Notes: generated from the letters alone by a model not told the origin. 64,000 nt of DNA from Pedobacter nutrimenti (GCF_003208655.1 NZ_QKLU01000001.1:310001-374000), one strand, 5' to 3'; counted from the first letter of the stretch, positions 8,686 to 18,962 are shown. Program-made: numbers and translations.

Positions 8686-11600
8686 CTACTTCTGATTGTC
8701 AAGCCATTTTCTGGCATTAACAAAGGCCTCCATCCATGGAGAAACCTCATCTTTACGGTCTTGTGGGTAATTTGCCCAATGCCATTGAAACAGGGAACGT
8801 TCAATGTGGGGCATCATCACCAGGTGTCTTCCTGTTTGATCACACATCATCGCTGTATTGTAATCTGAACCATTTGGATTTGCCGGATAGCTTTCATATG
8901 CATATTTTGCAACCAAATGATATTGATCTTCAGCATAAGGTAGATGAAATTTCCCCTCACCATGTGATACCCATACACCTAAAGTACTCCCAGCCAGAGA
9001 AGACAGCATAACAGAATTGTTTTCCTGAATGGTTAAGGAAGTGAAAATGCTTTCATGTTTACGGCTATCGTTGTGGAGCATCGCTGGTTTTTGCTCATGG
9101 TCAGGGTTAATCAGACCCAATTCAATAAACAACTGACATCCATTGCAGATTCCGACTGATAAAGTGTCTGGTCTTTTAAAGAAATTTTCCAAGGCTGTTC
9201 TGGCTTTTTCGTTGTATAGAAATGCTCCGGCCCATCCTTTGGCAGATCCCAGAACGTCAGAATTGGAAAAACCTCCGACGGCGCCTATAAATTGTATGTC
9301 TTCAAGTGTTTCCCTGCCGGAAATCAGGTCTGTCATATGAACATCTTTGACGTCAAAGCCCGCAAGGTACATGGCATTGGCCAGTTCCCTTTCAGAATTG
9401 CTTCCCTTTTCACGGATTACTGCAGCTTTTGGTCTCGCCTTAGTATCGTCTATTTCTGGTTTTTTTCCGGTAAACTGAGTCGGGAAATTATATTTTAAAA
9501 GGTGCTTTTTGTAATTGTCAAAACGTTCTTTCGCCTTAACCGGGCCACTCTGTTTTTTATCCAGAAGGTAAGATGTTTTGAACCAAACATCACGCAAATG
9601 GTCAACATCGAAATCAAGCTGATCTTTAGATGTTTTGATCTGGAGTTTTGGCTGAGGGCTTACCTGGCCAATTTTATGAAATGCAATTCCTTTTGAAGCC
9701 AGGATATTCTCTACTTCATTTTCAGCCTGGAAAACAATTCCAATATTCTCTGAAAAAAGAATTTTAATGATGTCTGTTTCCTCAAGTCCGGATAAATCAA
9801 TAGCAGCACCCAGATCTCTGTCGGCAAAACAAAGTTCAAGTAAGGTAGTGATTAAACCACCACTTCCAATATCATGTCCGGCTTGTATTTTTCCGGCTTT
9901 GATCAGGTCCTGAATCGCATCAAAGGTGTTTTTGAATTGTAGGGCATCTTTTACATCGGGTGTATGCTGACCAACCTTGTTCAGAATTTGTGCAAATGAG
10001 GAACCTCCCAGTTCATAACTGTCGGCGGAAAGATTAATGTAATAGATTGAACCACCATCTTTGCGCAATACCGGTTCAATAACCTTTGTAATGTCATTGC
10101 AATTTCCTGCAGCTGAAATAATTACAGTTCCCGGAGCAATAACTTCGTCCTGCTTGTATTTTTGCTTCATGGATAAAGAATCCTTACCTGTCGGAATATT
10201 GATCCCCAGCTGGATTGCAAAATCAGAACATGCCTTTACAGCTTCATAAAGACGGGCATCTTCACCTTCATTTTTACAAGCCCACATCCAGTTTGCTGAA
10301 AGGGAGACACTTTTTAGTCCATCCTTTAAAGGGGCCCAAATTAAATTGGATAGAGATTCAGCAATGGCATTTCTGCTTCCTGCGGCAGGATCAATTAAAG
10401 CAGAGGCCGGGGCGTGTCCAACTGAAGTGGCAATACCTTCTTTGCCTTGAAAATCCAATGCCATCACCCCGCAATTGTTAAGTGGCAACTGTAACGGACC
10501 GGCGCATTGTTGTTTGGCCACACGGCCACCCACACAACGGTCAACTTTATTGGTCAGCCAGTCTTTGGAGGCTACCGCCTCCAGTTGTAAAACTTGTTCC
10601 AGATAAAGATGAAGGTCTTCTTTGTTATAAGTAATAGCTTGATAGGATCTGTTGACTGTTTTATCCTCCATGATCATCTTAGGGGAACTGCCAAACATAT
10701 CTTTAAGCTCGAGGTCCATTGGTTTTGCGCCTGTGGTTGCAGACTCAAAAGTAAAACGATGGTCTCCTGTTACCGTACCAACAGTGTACATAGGAGAACG
10801 CTCCCGATCAGCAATTTTTTGTAAAGTATCTAAATGTTCCTGGGCAATGACCAGCCCCATACGTTCCTGCGATTCATTCCCAATAATTTCTCTTGCCGAA
10901 AGCGTAGGGTCGCCCACAGGTAACTTATCCAGATCAATTTTACCACCGGTTTCCTCGACCAGCTCGGAAAGACAGTTTAAATGGCCTCCGGCACCATGAT
11001 CATGTATGGAAACGATTGTGTTGTGTTCACTTTCCACCATTCCCCGTACCGCATTGGCTGCTCTTTTCTGCATCTCAGGGTTTGAACGTTGGATGGCATT
11101 CAATTCTATGCCCGAACCCAATGCGCCGGTATCTGCAGAAGATACAGCAGCACCACCCATACCGATCCTGTAATTTTCACCACCAAGAATAACGATCTGA
11201 TCACCGGTTGCCGGTTTTTGTTTTTGAGATTGATTTGCTTTTCCATAACCAACTCCACCAGCAAGCATGATGACCTTGTCATAACCCAGCTTACGGGAAT
11301 CTTCTTCATGTTCAAAGGTAAGCACCGAACCTGTAATGAGAGGTTGTCCAAATTTATTGCCAAAATCTGAAGCGCCATTAGAGGCTTTGATCAGAATATC
11401 CATTGGCGTTTGGTACAACCATTGTCTTTCTTCTACACCTTTTTCCCATGGACGGTCGTCTTCAAGTCTGGAAAGTGCAGTCATGTAAACTGCTGTACCT
11501 GCAAGAGGTAAAGAGCCCTGGCCACCTGCCAGTCTATCTCTGATTTCTCCACCTGACCCCGTCGCAGCTCCATTAAAAGGCTCTACAGTAGTCGGGAAGT

Positions 11601-12348
11601 TATGGGTTTCGGCTTTCAAAGAAATCACCGATTCAAAATCACTTGTCTTATAGTAATCCGGAACATCTGCCCTGGCAGGCGCAAATTGCTGAACTTTTGG
11701 CCCTTTAATGAAAGCAACGTTATCTTTATAGGCCGAAACTATTTCATTGGGATGTTCTTCTGATGTTTTACGGATGAGCTTAAATAAAGATAAAGGTTGC
11801 TCAACCCCGTCTATGACAAATTTTCCGTTGAATATTTTATGACGACAGTGTTCTGAGTTGACCTGAGAAAAACCGAATACTTCTGAATCCGTCAGAGCAC
11901 GGCCTAATCTGATAGAAAGCTGGTCTAGATAAGCCACTTCTTCATCACTTAAAGATAAACCTTCCTGTATATTGTAGGCGGCAATATCTTTAATCTCCAG
12001 AATGGCTTCTGGCTGAATGTTTATGGTAAATAAATCCTGATCCAGTGTTTCAAATTTTTGGGACAGCATGGGGTCAAATCCTTCAGAATCAGCTCCTGCC
12101 TGCCTAAATTCTTCAATCCTGATGATGCCCTGGATATCCATGTTCTGAGTAATTTCTACAGCATTGGTGCTCCATGGGGTAACCATTGCTGCACGGGGCC
12201 CAATAAAAGGACCCTTTAGCAGGGGCTCTTCTGAGTGCTTAGCGCCGCCGAATAACCACTCTAATTTCGTAATATCAGTTTTGGATAGGTTTTTTTCCGT
12301 TTGTAAGGCAAAAACCGTTTGGGATGGACTGGAGAAGAAATAAATCAT
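8686..12348 (-). CDS. purL: Phosphoribosylformylglycinamidine synthase (large, single-chain)
   Basis: Fourth step of purine synthesis: FGAR plus glutamine plus ATP gives FGAM. At 1220 residues it is the long form with the glutaminase fused at the C-terminus, so no PurS/PurQ partners are needed. The FGAM synthase part contains LKAETHNFPTTVEPFNGAATG and two AIR-synthase-like halves. The glutaminase has the nucleophile Cys in VGICNGCQLF and ends with the histidine region MMPHIERSLFQWHW. The gene stands alone on the minus strand. A TAAATTTG box (12366-12373) just upstream could be its -7 element, giving a very short leader. Confidence 0.96.
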   Translation of the reverse strand: MIYFFSSPSQTVFALQTEKNLSKTDITKLEWLFGGAKHSEEPLLKGPFIGPRAAMVTPWSTNAVEITQNMDIQGIIRIEEFRQAGADSEGFDPMLSQKFETLDQDLFTINIQPEAILEIKDIAAYNIQEGLSLSDEEVAYLDQLSIRLGRALTDSEVFGFSQVNSEHCRHKIFNGKFVIDGVEQPLSLFKLIRKTSEEHPNEIVSAYKDNVAFIKGPKVQQFAPARADVPDYYKTSDFESVISLKAETHNFPTTVEPFNGAATGSGGEIRDRLAGGQGSLPLAGTAVYMTALSRLEDDRPWEKGVEERQWLYQTPMDILIKASNGASDFGNKFGQPLITGSVLTFEHEEDSRKLGYDKVIMLAGGVGYGKANQSQKQKPATGDQIVILGGENYRIGMGGAAVSSADTGALGSGIELNAIQRSNPEMQKRAANAVRGMVESEHNTIVSIHDHGAGGHLNCLSELVEETGGKIDLDKLPVGDPTLSAREIIGNESQERMGLVIAQEHLDTLQKIADRERSPMYTVGTVTGDHRFTFESATTGAKPMDLELKDMFGSSPKMIMEDKTVNRSYQAITYNKEDLHLYLEQVLQLEAVASKDWLTNKVDRCVGGRVAKQQCAGPLQLPLNNCGVMALDFQGKEGIATSVGHAPASALIDPAAGSRNAIAESLSNLIWAPLKDGLKSVSLSANWMWACKNEGEDARLYEAVKACSDFAIQLGINIPTGKDSLSMKQKYKQDEVIAPGTVIISAAGNCNDITKVIEPVLRKDGGSIYYINLSADSYELGGSSFAQILNKVGQHTPDVKDALQFKNTFDAIQDLIKAGKIQAGHDIGSGGLITTLLELCFADRDLGAAIDLSGLEETDIIKILFSENIGIVFQAENEVENILASKGIAFHKIGQVSPQPKLQIKTSKDQLDFDVDHLRDVWFKTSYLLDKKQSGPVKAKERFDNYKKHLLKYNFPTQFTGKKPEIDDTKARPKAAVIREKGSNSERELANAMYLAGFDVKDVHMTDLISGRETLEDIQFIGAVGGFSNSDVLGSAKGWAGAFLYNEKARTALENFFKRPDTLSVGICNGCQLFIELGLINPDHEQKPAMLHNDSRKHESIFTSLTIQENNSVMLSSLAGSTLGVWVSHGEGKFHLPYAEDQYHLVAKYAYESYPANPNGSDYNTAMMCDQTGRHLVMMPHIERSLFQWHWANYPQDRKDEVSPWMEAFVNARKWLDNQK

Positions 12349-12365
12349 GTTTTTTTTTGAAATTG

Positions 12366-12373
12366 CAAATTTA
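12366..12373 (-). promoter_or_regulatory. Candidate -7 element of purL
   Basis: TAAATTTG on the minus strand, 17 bases before the ATG, would leave a leader of about 10 bases. The -33 partner is not clear. No purine riboswitch was found in this 133-base intergenic region. Confidence 0.38.
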
Positions 12374-12481
12374 GGTTAAAAAAATAGGATAAGCCATTTT
12401 TTGCAACGGTTTTTCATATTATTAAACGTCATCTAACAAAAAGCATTTTTTTCTATCTTTCCGGTCAAAACATCCCACCTT

Positions 12482-13069
12482 ATGAAATCACTACTTTTTT
12501 TGCTTTTATTTCCTGTTTTTTGCTTTGGACAAGCGGATTTTTCTTCTGCAAATGGTATTCAGGATAGTGTAGCAGGTACTTCTATTGTCTTGAAGAATTA
12601 CGAAGTCATTTTTCAAAAAGTTTATAGCTCTAAACTAAACCGTGATGAACTGAGTGAAAAGGTAAATAGCATGCTCTCGGTCTTTAAAGGTTTTAGAATT
12701 GAAGATGGTGGGGCTTATCGCAACCAAAATGAATTCATAGGGAGGCTTTACCGCTACCAATTTAATGAGAGAAGATTTAAAGGAAGTGTTTTTACAGGTA
12801 CCATCCTGTCCTTTTTTGTAAATGCATCTGTCACTGTACAGGTTAAGGATTTCAAATATAGGGTAATTGTGTCTAACCTGGTTTTTAAAAATGTTGGGGC
12901 CGATGAAAAAAATACGGGACACGACCTGTCGTTAACGGAGTACATTACTTATAAGAAAAATACAAAAATTAAACTTTCAAAGTCAAACTTGGATCTGGCG
13001 GATTACATCAGCCGGTGTTTGTCTGCGGAATTTGATGTACTGACCACTATAGGGACGGACGATTTTTAA
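12482..13069 (+). CDS. Secreted protein, DUF4468-like
   Basis: 195 residues with a Sec signal peptide (MKSLLFLLLFPVFCFGQ, cleavage after about residue 17). The mature part has the pattern YEVIFQKVYSSKLNRDELSEKV near its start and VKDFKYRVIVSNLVF in the middle, which resembles the DUF4468 (TBP-like fold) proteins found in Bacteroidota. No catalytic motif is visible. It is a single gene between purL (divergent) and the menaquinone operon. Function is unknown; secretion is well supported. Confidence 0.7.
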   Translation: MKSLLFLLLFPVFCFGQADFSSANGIQDSVAGTSIVLKNYEVIFQKVYSSKLNRDELSEKVNSMLSVFKGFRIEDGGAYRNQNEFIGRLYRYQFNERRFKGSVFTGTILSFFVNASVTVQVKDFKYRVIVSNLVFKNVGADEKNTGHDLSLTEYITYKKNTKIKLSKSNLDLADYISRCLSAEFDVLTTIGTDDF

Positions 13070-13139
13070 GTATTTCCTGTTTTACATTGTCCTGACAGCT
13101 TAAAAAGCCTAAAAAAATACGCTTGTATCAATTTTATGT

Positions 13140-13147
13140 TACTTTTG
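13140..13147 (+). promoter_or_regulatory. Candidate -7 element of the mqnE operon
   Basis: TACTTTTG, a perfect TAnnTTTG match, 25 bases upstream of the mqnE ATG. The nearest TTG upstream is only 14 bases away, shorter than usual. Confidence 0.4.
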
Positions 13148-13172
13148 TCTCTATCAGATCAGAGATCAAAAT

Positions 13173-14366
13173 ATGGATACCACTGCGAAACTAACATTAC
13201 TTTTGAACGATCCGGATTTACCGGAAGCCTTAAAGGCTATAGCAGAGAAAGTTCTGAACAAAGAAAGGATTACCTTTGAGGAGGGCGTTTATTTATATCA
13301 GCACGCTGAACTTGGTTATTTAGGCGTTCTTGCCAATTATATACGGGAGGAAAAACATGGTTACAAGACTTTTTTTAACCGCAATTTTCATATAGAACCA
13401 ACAAATGTTTGTGTATACGATTGTAAGTTCTGTTCTTATTCCCGCTTGATTAAACAAAGGGAAGAAGGCTGGGAAATGAGTGTCGATGGTATGATGGACA
13501 TTCTTAAAAAGTACGATCAGGAGCCCGTAACTGAGGTGCATGTGACCGGAGGGGTCGTACCCAAACAGAATCTGGAATTTTATTCCGAATTTTTCCGCAG
13601 GACCAAGGCACACCGGCCTGATTTACACATTAAGGCATTAACGCCTGTTGAGTATTATTATATTTTCAAAAAGGCTAAATTAAGTCATTATGAGGGTATG
13701 AAGTATTTGAAAGAAGCTGGTTTGGATTCCATGCCAGGAGGTGGGGCAGAAATTTTTCATCCGGAAGTAAGGGAAAAAATTGCTCATGATAAATGCACTG
13801 CAGAACAATGGCTGGATATTCATGAACAGGCACATAAATTAGGAATGAGGAGTAATGCCACAATGCTTTATGGTCATATAGAAGAATTTTGGCACCGGGT
13901 TGATCATATGGAAAGGCTGCGTCAGCTTCAGGATAAAACAGGAGGTTTTCAGGCCTTTATTCCTTTAAAATTCAGAAACCAAAACAACCAAATGGACCAT
14001 GTGCCGGAAGTTTCTGTTATTGAAGATTTAAGAAATTATGCCATAGCAAGAATTTATATGGACAATTTTGATCATATAAAAGCTTACTGGGCTATGATTA
14101 GCCGACAGACCGCTCAATTGTCCCTAAACTTTGGTGTTGATGATATTGACGGGACGCTGGATGATACAACAAAAATTTATTCTATGGCTGGTGCAGAGGA
14201 ACAAACACCGGCAATGAGCACCCAGGAATTGGTTCAGTTGATTAAACAAGTTGGAAGGGCCCCTATTGAAAGAGATACTTTATATAATGTGGTCACCGAT
14301 TATACGGATGTTGTGTTTGAACAGGAAGCTAAACCTCAATATTATAAATTGCCAGTAATTAACTGA
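13173..14366 (+). CDS. mqnE: Aminofutalosine synthase, radical SAM
   Basis: Second enzyme of the futalosine menaquinone pathway: joins the chorismate-derived enolpyruvyl benzoate to adenosine from SAM. The [4Fe-4S] cluster cysteines are C80, C84 and C87 (CVYDCKFC), preceded by the HIEPTNVC motif of this radical SAM branch. GGGAEIF and GVDDIDGTLDDT are the MqnE/MqnC-type motifs further on. Its stop overlaps the next start by one base, and mqnA follows, so the operon context supports MqnE over CofH. Menaquinone is the main respiratory quinone of Bacteroidota. The later genes mqnB, mqnC and mqnD are not in the window. Confidence 0.93.
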   Translation: MDTTAKLTLLLNDPDLPEALKAIAEKVLNKERITFEEGVYLYQHAELGYLGVLANYIREEKHGYKTFFNRNFHIEPTNVCVYDCKFCSYSRLIKQREEGWEMSVDGMMDILKKYDQEPVTEVHVTGGVVPKQNLEFYSEFFRRTKAHRPDLHIKALTPVEYYYIFKKAKLSHYEGMKYLKEAGLDSMPGGGAEIFHPEVREKIAHDKCTAEQWLDIHEQAHKLGMRSNATMLYGHIEEFWHRVDHMERLRQLQDKTGGFQAFIPLKFRNQNNQMDHVPEVSVIEDLRNYAIARIYMDNFDHIKAYWAMISRQTAQLSLNFGVDDIDGTLDDTTKIYSMAGAEEQTPAMSTQELVQLIKQVGRAPIERDTLYNVVTDYTDVVFEQEAKPQYYKLPVIN

Positions 14367-15001
14367 TGGGTAAAGAGTTATATATTATAAGACACGGAGA
14401 AACTGATTTAAATAAACAAGGTATCGTACAAGGGAGAGGCATTAATAGTGACCTCAATGATACCGGAAGGGCGCAAGCAGAAGCTTTTTTTCAATTGTAT
14501 AAAGACCTGCCTTTTGACAAGGTGTACACTTCCACTTTGAAAAGAACACACCAGACTGTAAACAAATTTATTGAGTCAGGCTTGCCCTGGGAGCAATTGA
14601 GCGGCCTGGATGAACTTGCCTGGGGAGAATGGGAAGGAAAGCCTAGTTCTGAACAGGCGCTTGCGGTGTTCAGGGAATTGGTAGAGCAATGGCAGAGTGG
14701 GGATTATGATGCAAAATTTGAGGGAGGCGAAAGCCCTGCAGAGGTTGCTGTCAGATTAACAGAGGCCGTAAATCACATCAAAAGCCATAAAAAAGAGCAA
14801 TTGGTGTTGGTTTGCATGCATGGAAGGGCCATGCGTTTACTTCTTTGCCTGCTGAGTGGAAAACCGATGTCCGACATGGGTGAATTTCCTCACCAGAATA
14901 CAACGCTTTACAGGGTGTCGCTTAAGGACGATATCTTTACCATTACAGACTTTAACAATACAGATCATTTAAAGGAGTTAAATAACCTTGGACAAGATTA
15001 A
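14366..15001 (+). CDS. Histidine phosphatase family protein
   Basis: 211 residues with the RHGE motif (His10) of the phosphoglycerate mutase-like branch 1, the second catalytic histidine in LVCMHGRAM, and an acidic WGEWEGK segment. It resembles broad-specificity acid phosphatases and CobC-type alpha-ribazole phosphatases. It is tightly locked between mqnE (1-base ATGA-type overlap) and mqnA (14-base overlap), so it is translationally coupled to menaquinone synthesis genes. No step of the known futalosine pathway needs a phosphatase, so its link is unknown. No secretion signal. Confidence 0.88.
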   Translation: MGKELYIIRHGETDLNKQGIVQGRGINSDLNDTGRAQAEAFFQLYKDLPFDKVYTSTLKRTHQTVNKFIESGLPWEQLSGLDELAWGEWEGKPSSEQALAVFRELVEQWQSGDYDAKFEGGESPAEVAVRLTEAVNHIKSHKKEQLVLVCMHGRAMRLLLCLLSGKPMSDMGEFPHQNTTLYRVSLKDDIFTITDFNNTDHLKELNNLGQD

Positions 15002-15716
15002 AATTTCAGCAGTAGCTTATACCAATACCAAACCTTTTATTTACGGAATTGAACATTCCGAAGTTAAAAATCAAATAGTTCTCAGTTTAGATATACCTTC
15101 AGATTGTGCAGCTAAATTAATTGATGGACAAGTAGATATAGGTCTGATACCTGTGGCTGCTTTCCCACAAGTTCCAAACGCAAACATTATCGCTGGTTAT
15201 TGCATAGGCTCTGTTGGGGCCGTAAATTCTGTATTTATTTTTAGTGACGTTCCGGTTAAAGAGATTAAAACACTTAAACTGGATAGCCATTCCCGGACCT
15301 CCAATAATCTGGCAAAAGTGTTGTTGAAGTTTTACTGGAAACTGGATGTGGAATTTACAACTGATCCGGATGTACATGCAGATGCAATTGTTTTAATCGG
15401 GGACAGAACTTTTGGAAAAAAAGGGAACTATGCCTACGCCTATGATATGGGAGAAGAATGGATGAACTTTACCGGGCTTCCTTTTATGTATGCTGCCTGG
15501 ATAGCCAACAAAAAAATCCCCGAAACTTTTGTGGCAGATTTTAATGCGGCATTAAAACTGGGCCTTGACCATAGAATGGAATTGTTAAAAGAACTTCCCC
15601 AGCATCCTGACTTCGATTTGGAAGATTATCTGATGCACAAACTGGATTTTGAGCTCACCGAGCAAAAGAAAGAAGCAATGACCCGGTTTCTTTCTTATAT
15701 AAAGCAGTTGGGATAG
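14988..15716 (+). CDS. mqnA: Chorismate dehydratase (futalosine pathway), TTG start
   Basis: First enzyme of the futalosine route: dehydrates chorismate to 3-enolpyruvyl benzoate. It is a 242-residue periplasmic-binding-protein-fold enzyme starting KISAVAYTNTKPFIYGIE, with the family motifs DIPSDCAAKLIDGQVDIGLIPVA (given here in part) and LPFMYAAW. The start codon is TTG, 14 bases inside the end of the phosphatase gene, with AAGGAG about 12 bases upstream; no in-frame ATG is available near the conserved N-terminus. It closes the mqnE operon. Confidence 0.92.
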   Translation: MDKIKISAVAYTNTKPFIYGIEHSEVKNQIVLSLDIPSDCAAKLIDGQVDIGLIPVAAFPQVPNANIIAGYCIGSVGAVNSVFIFSDVPVKEIKTLKLDSHSRTSNNLAKVLLKFYWKLDVEFTTDPDVHADAIVLIGDRTFGKKGNYAYAYDMGEEWMNFTGLPFMYAAWIANKKIPETFVADFNAALKLGLDHRMELLKELPQHPDFDLEDYLMHKLDFELTEQKKEAMTRFLSYIKQLG

Positions 15717-15808
15717 AGCAGGTTATATTCACATTATTTAAATTTTCAACAAATCGTAAAGGCTAAATTTCTAGATAGTATATTTACGATTTTGTAAATA
15801 GAATCATT

Positions 15809-18418
15809 TTGGCCAAAGATAAGACTAAAGAAACACCATTAATGCAGCAATACAATGCCATTAAAGCAAAGTATCCGGGCGCATTATTATTGTTTAGAGT
15901 AGGAGATTTTTACGAGACTTTTGGAGAAGACGCGGTGAAAACTGCGCAGATATTAGGAATTGTATTAACCAGAAGGGGCAATGGGCCCGGAGGACACATT
16001 GAGCTGGCAGGATTTCCACACCACTCCCTTGAGAATTACTTATCTAAATTGGTGAGGGCAGGCCAACGTGTTGCCATCTGTGATCAGCTCGAAGATCCTA
16101 AGAGTACTAAAACCATTGTAAAAAGGGGGGTGACGGAACTGGTTACACCAGGAGTTGCCTATAATGACAATATCCTGAGCCAAAAATCCAATAATTATCT
16201 CGCAGCAGTTTATTTTGATAAGAGCCTGATCGGTGTATCCTTACTGGATATTTCTACTGGCGAATTTTTTGTAGCTCAGGGAAATGCAGAATACATCGAT
16301 AAAGTTTTACAGGGTTTTAAACCCAGGGAAGTTGTCTTCCAAAAAAACAGAAAGCAGGATTTTATGGAGCTTTTTGGAGACAAATTTTATACATATACCC
16401 TTGATGACTGGGCTTTTACAATAGATTATGCAAATGAAACTTTAACCAAACATTTTGAAGTTGCTTCTTTAAAAGGTTTTGGAGTGGATAAATTACAGAC
16501 TGGTTTGGTCGCAGCAGGGGTAGTACTTCATTATCTGAATGAAACCGAACACCGTAATTTAAAGCATATTACTTCTATATCCAGACTGGAAGAAGACCGT
16601 TTTATGTGGCTGGACCGTTTTACCGTAAGAAACCTGGAACTGGTCAGTACTTCTAATGATAATGCGGTTACCTTATTTGATGTGCTGGATCAGACCAGTA
16701 CCCCTATGGGCGCGCGATTGCTTCACAAGTGGATCATTATGCCGCTAAAGGAATTAAAACCAATACAGGAACGGCTTGGGATGGTGGAGCATCTGGTGGA
16801 ACACAGGGAGCTTTCCGAGGAGCTGCTGTCTCATATAAAACAAATTGGTGATCTGGAAAGGTTGATTTCTAAAGTTGGGTTACTTAAAGTGGGGCCACGT
16901 GAACTTTGTCAGCTAAAAAAGGCCTTGTATCATATAGAAGAAGTAAAAAAGTTAATTGAAAATTCTAAGAACCCTTTCCTGAACGCTCTTGCGGATCAAC
17001 TCAATCCATGTCTGTCCATCAGGGAGAAATTGGAAAGGGAATTGTTTCCAGACCCTCCGGCTTTATTGATCAAAGGTAATGTAATTGCCGATGGAATAGA
17101 TGAAGAACTTGACCGCTTGCGTAAGATATCCTTTGGCGGAAAAGATTATTTGATTGAAATACAGAAGAGGGAAGCTGCAGCAACAGGTATCCCTTCTCTT
17201 AAAATCGCTTTTAATAATGTATTTGGATATTACCTGGAAGTTACACATACCCACAAAGATAAAGTGCCCGCTGACTGGCTCCGTAAACAAACCCTTGTCA
17301 ATGCAGAGCGGTACATTACACCGGAACTGAAAGAATATGAAGAACAAATATTAGGTGCAGAGGAGAAGATCCAGCAAATTGAGGTCCGTTTATATAATGA
17401 GTTAATGTATCAGGTTTCTACTTATATCAAACCTATACAATTGAATGCTTATCAGGTTGCACAGCTGGACGTTATGCTTTGTTTTTCGCAGCTTGCTATC
17501 CACAATCATTACGTAAAACCCGAACTGAATACAAAAAAAGTTCTGGACATTAAAGGCGGCCGGCACCCTGTTATAGAAAAAAGACTCGCTGTTGGGGAGG
17601 AATATATCACCAATGATGTTTTCCTGGACAATGAAAGTCAGCAGATTATTATCATTACAGGTCCCAACATGTCGGGTAAGTCTGCTATACTAAGACAAAC
17701 GGGTTTGATTGTACTGATGGCCCAGATGGGCTGTTTTGTGCCGGCCAAGGCAGCAACAATCGGTCTGGTCGATAAGATTTTTACCCGGGTTGGTGCTTCC
17801 GATAATCTTTCTTCCGGAGAAAGTACCTTCATGGTTGAAATGAATGAGACGGCTAGTATTTTAAACAATATTTCTGATAACAGTTTAATTCTTTTAGATG
17901 AGATCGGAAGGGGAACGAGTACTTATGATGGAATCTCTATTGCATGGGCCATAGCAGAGTTTTTGCATACACATCCAACAGCCAAACCCAAAACACTGTT
18001 TGCAACCCATTATCATGAGCTGAATGAACTGGCCAATACCATGGCCCGGATTAAGAATTTCAATGTATCGATCAAAGAAGTAGGTAATAAAGTAATCTTT
18101 TTAAGGAAATTAGTACCTGGTGGAAGTGAACACAGTTTTGGTATTCATGTTGCTAAGATGGCTGGTATGCCTCCAAAATTAATAGCAAGGGCCAATGAAA
18201 TTCTTAAAAAGCTTGAAATTGACAGAACTGAAGGCCAAAGTATTAAAGATAGCATTAAGAAGGTCCAGAACCAGGCTTATCAACTGCACATGTTTGCTGT
18301 AGATGACCCTATTCTTGTCAAAATACGCGATATGTTAAATAACCTTGATGTAAACGTACTTACGCCAGTGGAAGCATTGCTTAAACTTGATGAGATACAA
18401 AGACTGATTAAACAATAG
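15809..18418 (+). CDS. mutS: DNA mismatch repair protein MutS, TTG start
   Basis: 869 residues, full length for MutS1. The mismatch-reading Phe-x-Glu is F34-Y35-E36 in VGDFYETFGE. The ATPase has Walker A GPNMSGKSA (about residue 617), the SSGESTFMVEM loop, Walker B LILLDEIGRGTST and FATHYHEL. It starts with TTG: MAKDKTKETPLMQQYNAIKA is the normal Bacteroidota N-terminus and the next ATG (residue 12) would remove part of it. It acts with MutL in post-replicative repair. The NlpC/P60 lipoprotein follows after 4 bases. Confidence 0.96.
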   Translation: MAKDKTKETPLMQQYNAIKAKYPGALLLFRVGDFYETFGEDAVKTAQILGIVLTRRGNGPGGHIELAGFPHHSLENYLSKLVRAGQRVAICDQLEDPKSTKTIVKRGVTELVTPGVAYNDNILSQKSNNYLAAVYFDKSLIGVSLLDISTGEFFVAQGNAEYIDKVLQGFKPREVVFQKNRKQDFMELFGDKFYTYTLDDWAFTIDYANETLTKHFEVASLKGFGVDKLQTGLVAAGVVLHYLNETEHRNLKHITSISRLEEDRFMWLDRFTVRNLELVSTSNDNAVTLFDVLDQTSTPMGARLLHKWIIMPLKELKPIQERLGMVEHLVEHRELSEELLSHIKQIGDLERLISKVGLLKVGPRELCQLKKALYHIEEVKKLIENSKNPFLNALADQLNPCLSIREKLERELFPDPPALLIKGNVIADGIDEELDRLRKISFGGKDYLIEIQKREAAATGIPSLKIAFNNVFGYYLEVTHTHKDKVPADWLRKQTLVNAERYITPELKEYEEQILGAEEKIQQIEVRLYNELMYQVSTYIKPIQLNAYQVAQLDVMLCFSQLAIHNHYVKPELNTKKVLDIKGGRHPVIEKRLAVGEEYITNDVFLDNESQQIIIITGPNMSGKSAILRQTGLIVLMAQMGCFVPAKAATIGLVDKIFTRVGASDNLSSGESTFMVEMNETASILNNISDNSLILLDEIGRGTSTYDGISIAWAIAEFLHTHPTAKPKTLFATHYHELNELANTMARIKNFNVSIKEVGNKVIFLRKLVPGGSEHSFGIHVAKMAGMPPKLIARANEILKKLEIDRTEGQSIKDSIKKVQNQAYQLHMFAVDDPILVKIRDMLNNLDVNVLTPVEALLKLDEIQRLIKQ

Positions 18419-18422
18419 AATT

Positions 18423-18950
18423 ATGAAGAAGAACCTGTCTGCTAAATTAAAAAGCGTTCCCCGCAGTAGTTTATGGACAGTAGCGGTATTGATGCTGCTT
18501 TTATCTGCTTGTGGATCAAGAAAGTATACGGTTAAAAACACGGCTTCAGCCGCTGCAGCAGCTGAAGCAATGGGAAAATTAAAAAATAAATCGCTTTACA
18601 GGTTTATTACCGATTGGTCGGGTGTACGCTACAGGCTGGGTGGTTTGGATAAAAACGGGATAGACTGTTCCGGTTTTGCCTTATTGTTGGAAAAAAATAT
18701 TTATGGAATAGATTTACCCCGGCGCTCTAAGGATCAGGCTCAGGTGATCAGAGATAAGGATTGGGGCCAGCTCAGAGAAGGTGACCTGATTTTCTTTTCT
18801 TTTGGAGGTGCAGAAGTAGATCATGTGGGCATTTATCTTAATGATGATTTTTTTGTCCATGCTTCTACAACCCGTGGCGTCGTTGTGGATAATATAAAAC
18901 TTCCTGCCTATCAGAAAGCACTGGTGAAAGCAGGGCCTGTGAAAAATTGA
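18423..18950 (+). CDS. NlpC/P60 family lipoprotein endopeptidase
   Basis: 175 residues, predicted peptidoglycan-cutting cysteine peptidase anchored as a lipoprotein: lipobox LSAC with Cys30 after a basic N-region, then a short Ala-rich linker (41-50). The NlpC/P60 domain has the catalytic Cys82 in DCSGF, His134 in VDHVGIY, and a second His in FVHAST. The family cleaves stem peptides between D-gamma-Glu and the diamino acid. It lies 4 bases after mutS, probably co-transcribed, though no functional link is evident. Confidence 0.9.
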   Translation: MKKNLSAKLKSVPRSSLWTVAVLMLLLSACGSRKYTVKNTASAAAAAEAMGKLKNKSLYRFITDWSGVRYRLGGLDKNGIDCSGFALLLEKNIYGIDLPRRSKDQAQVIRDKDWGQLREGDLIFFSFGGAEVDHVGIYLNDDFFVHASTTRGVVVDNIKLPAYQKALVKAGPVKN

Positions 18951-18962
18951 TCTGTTTAAGAA

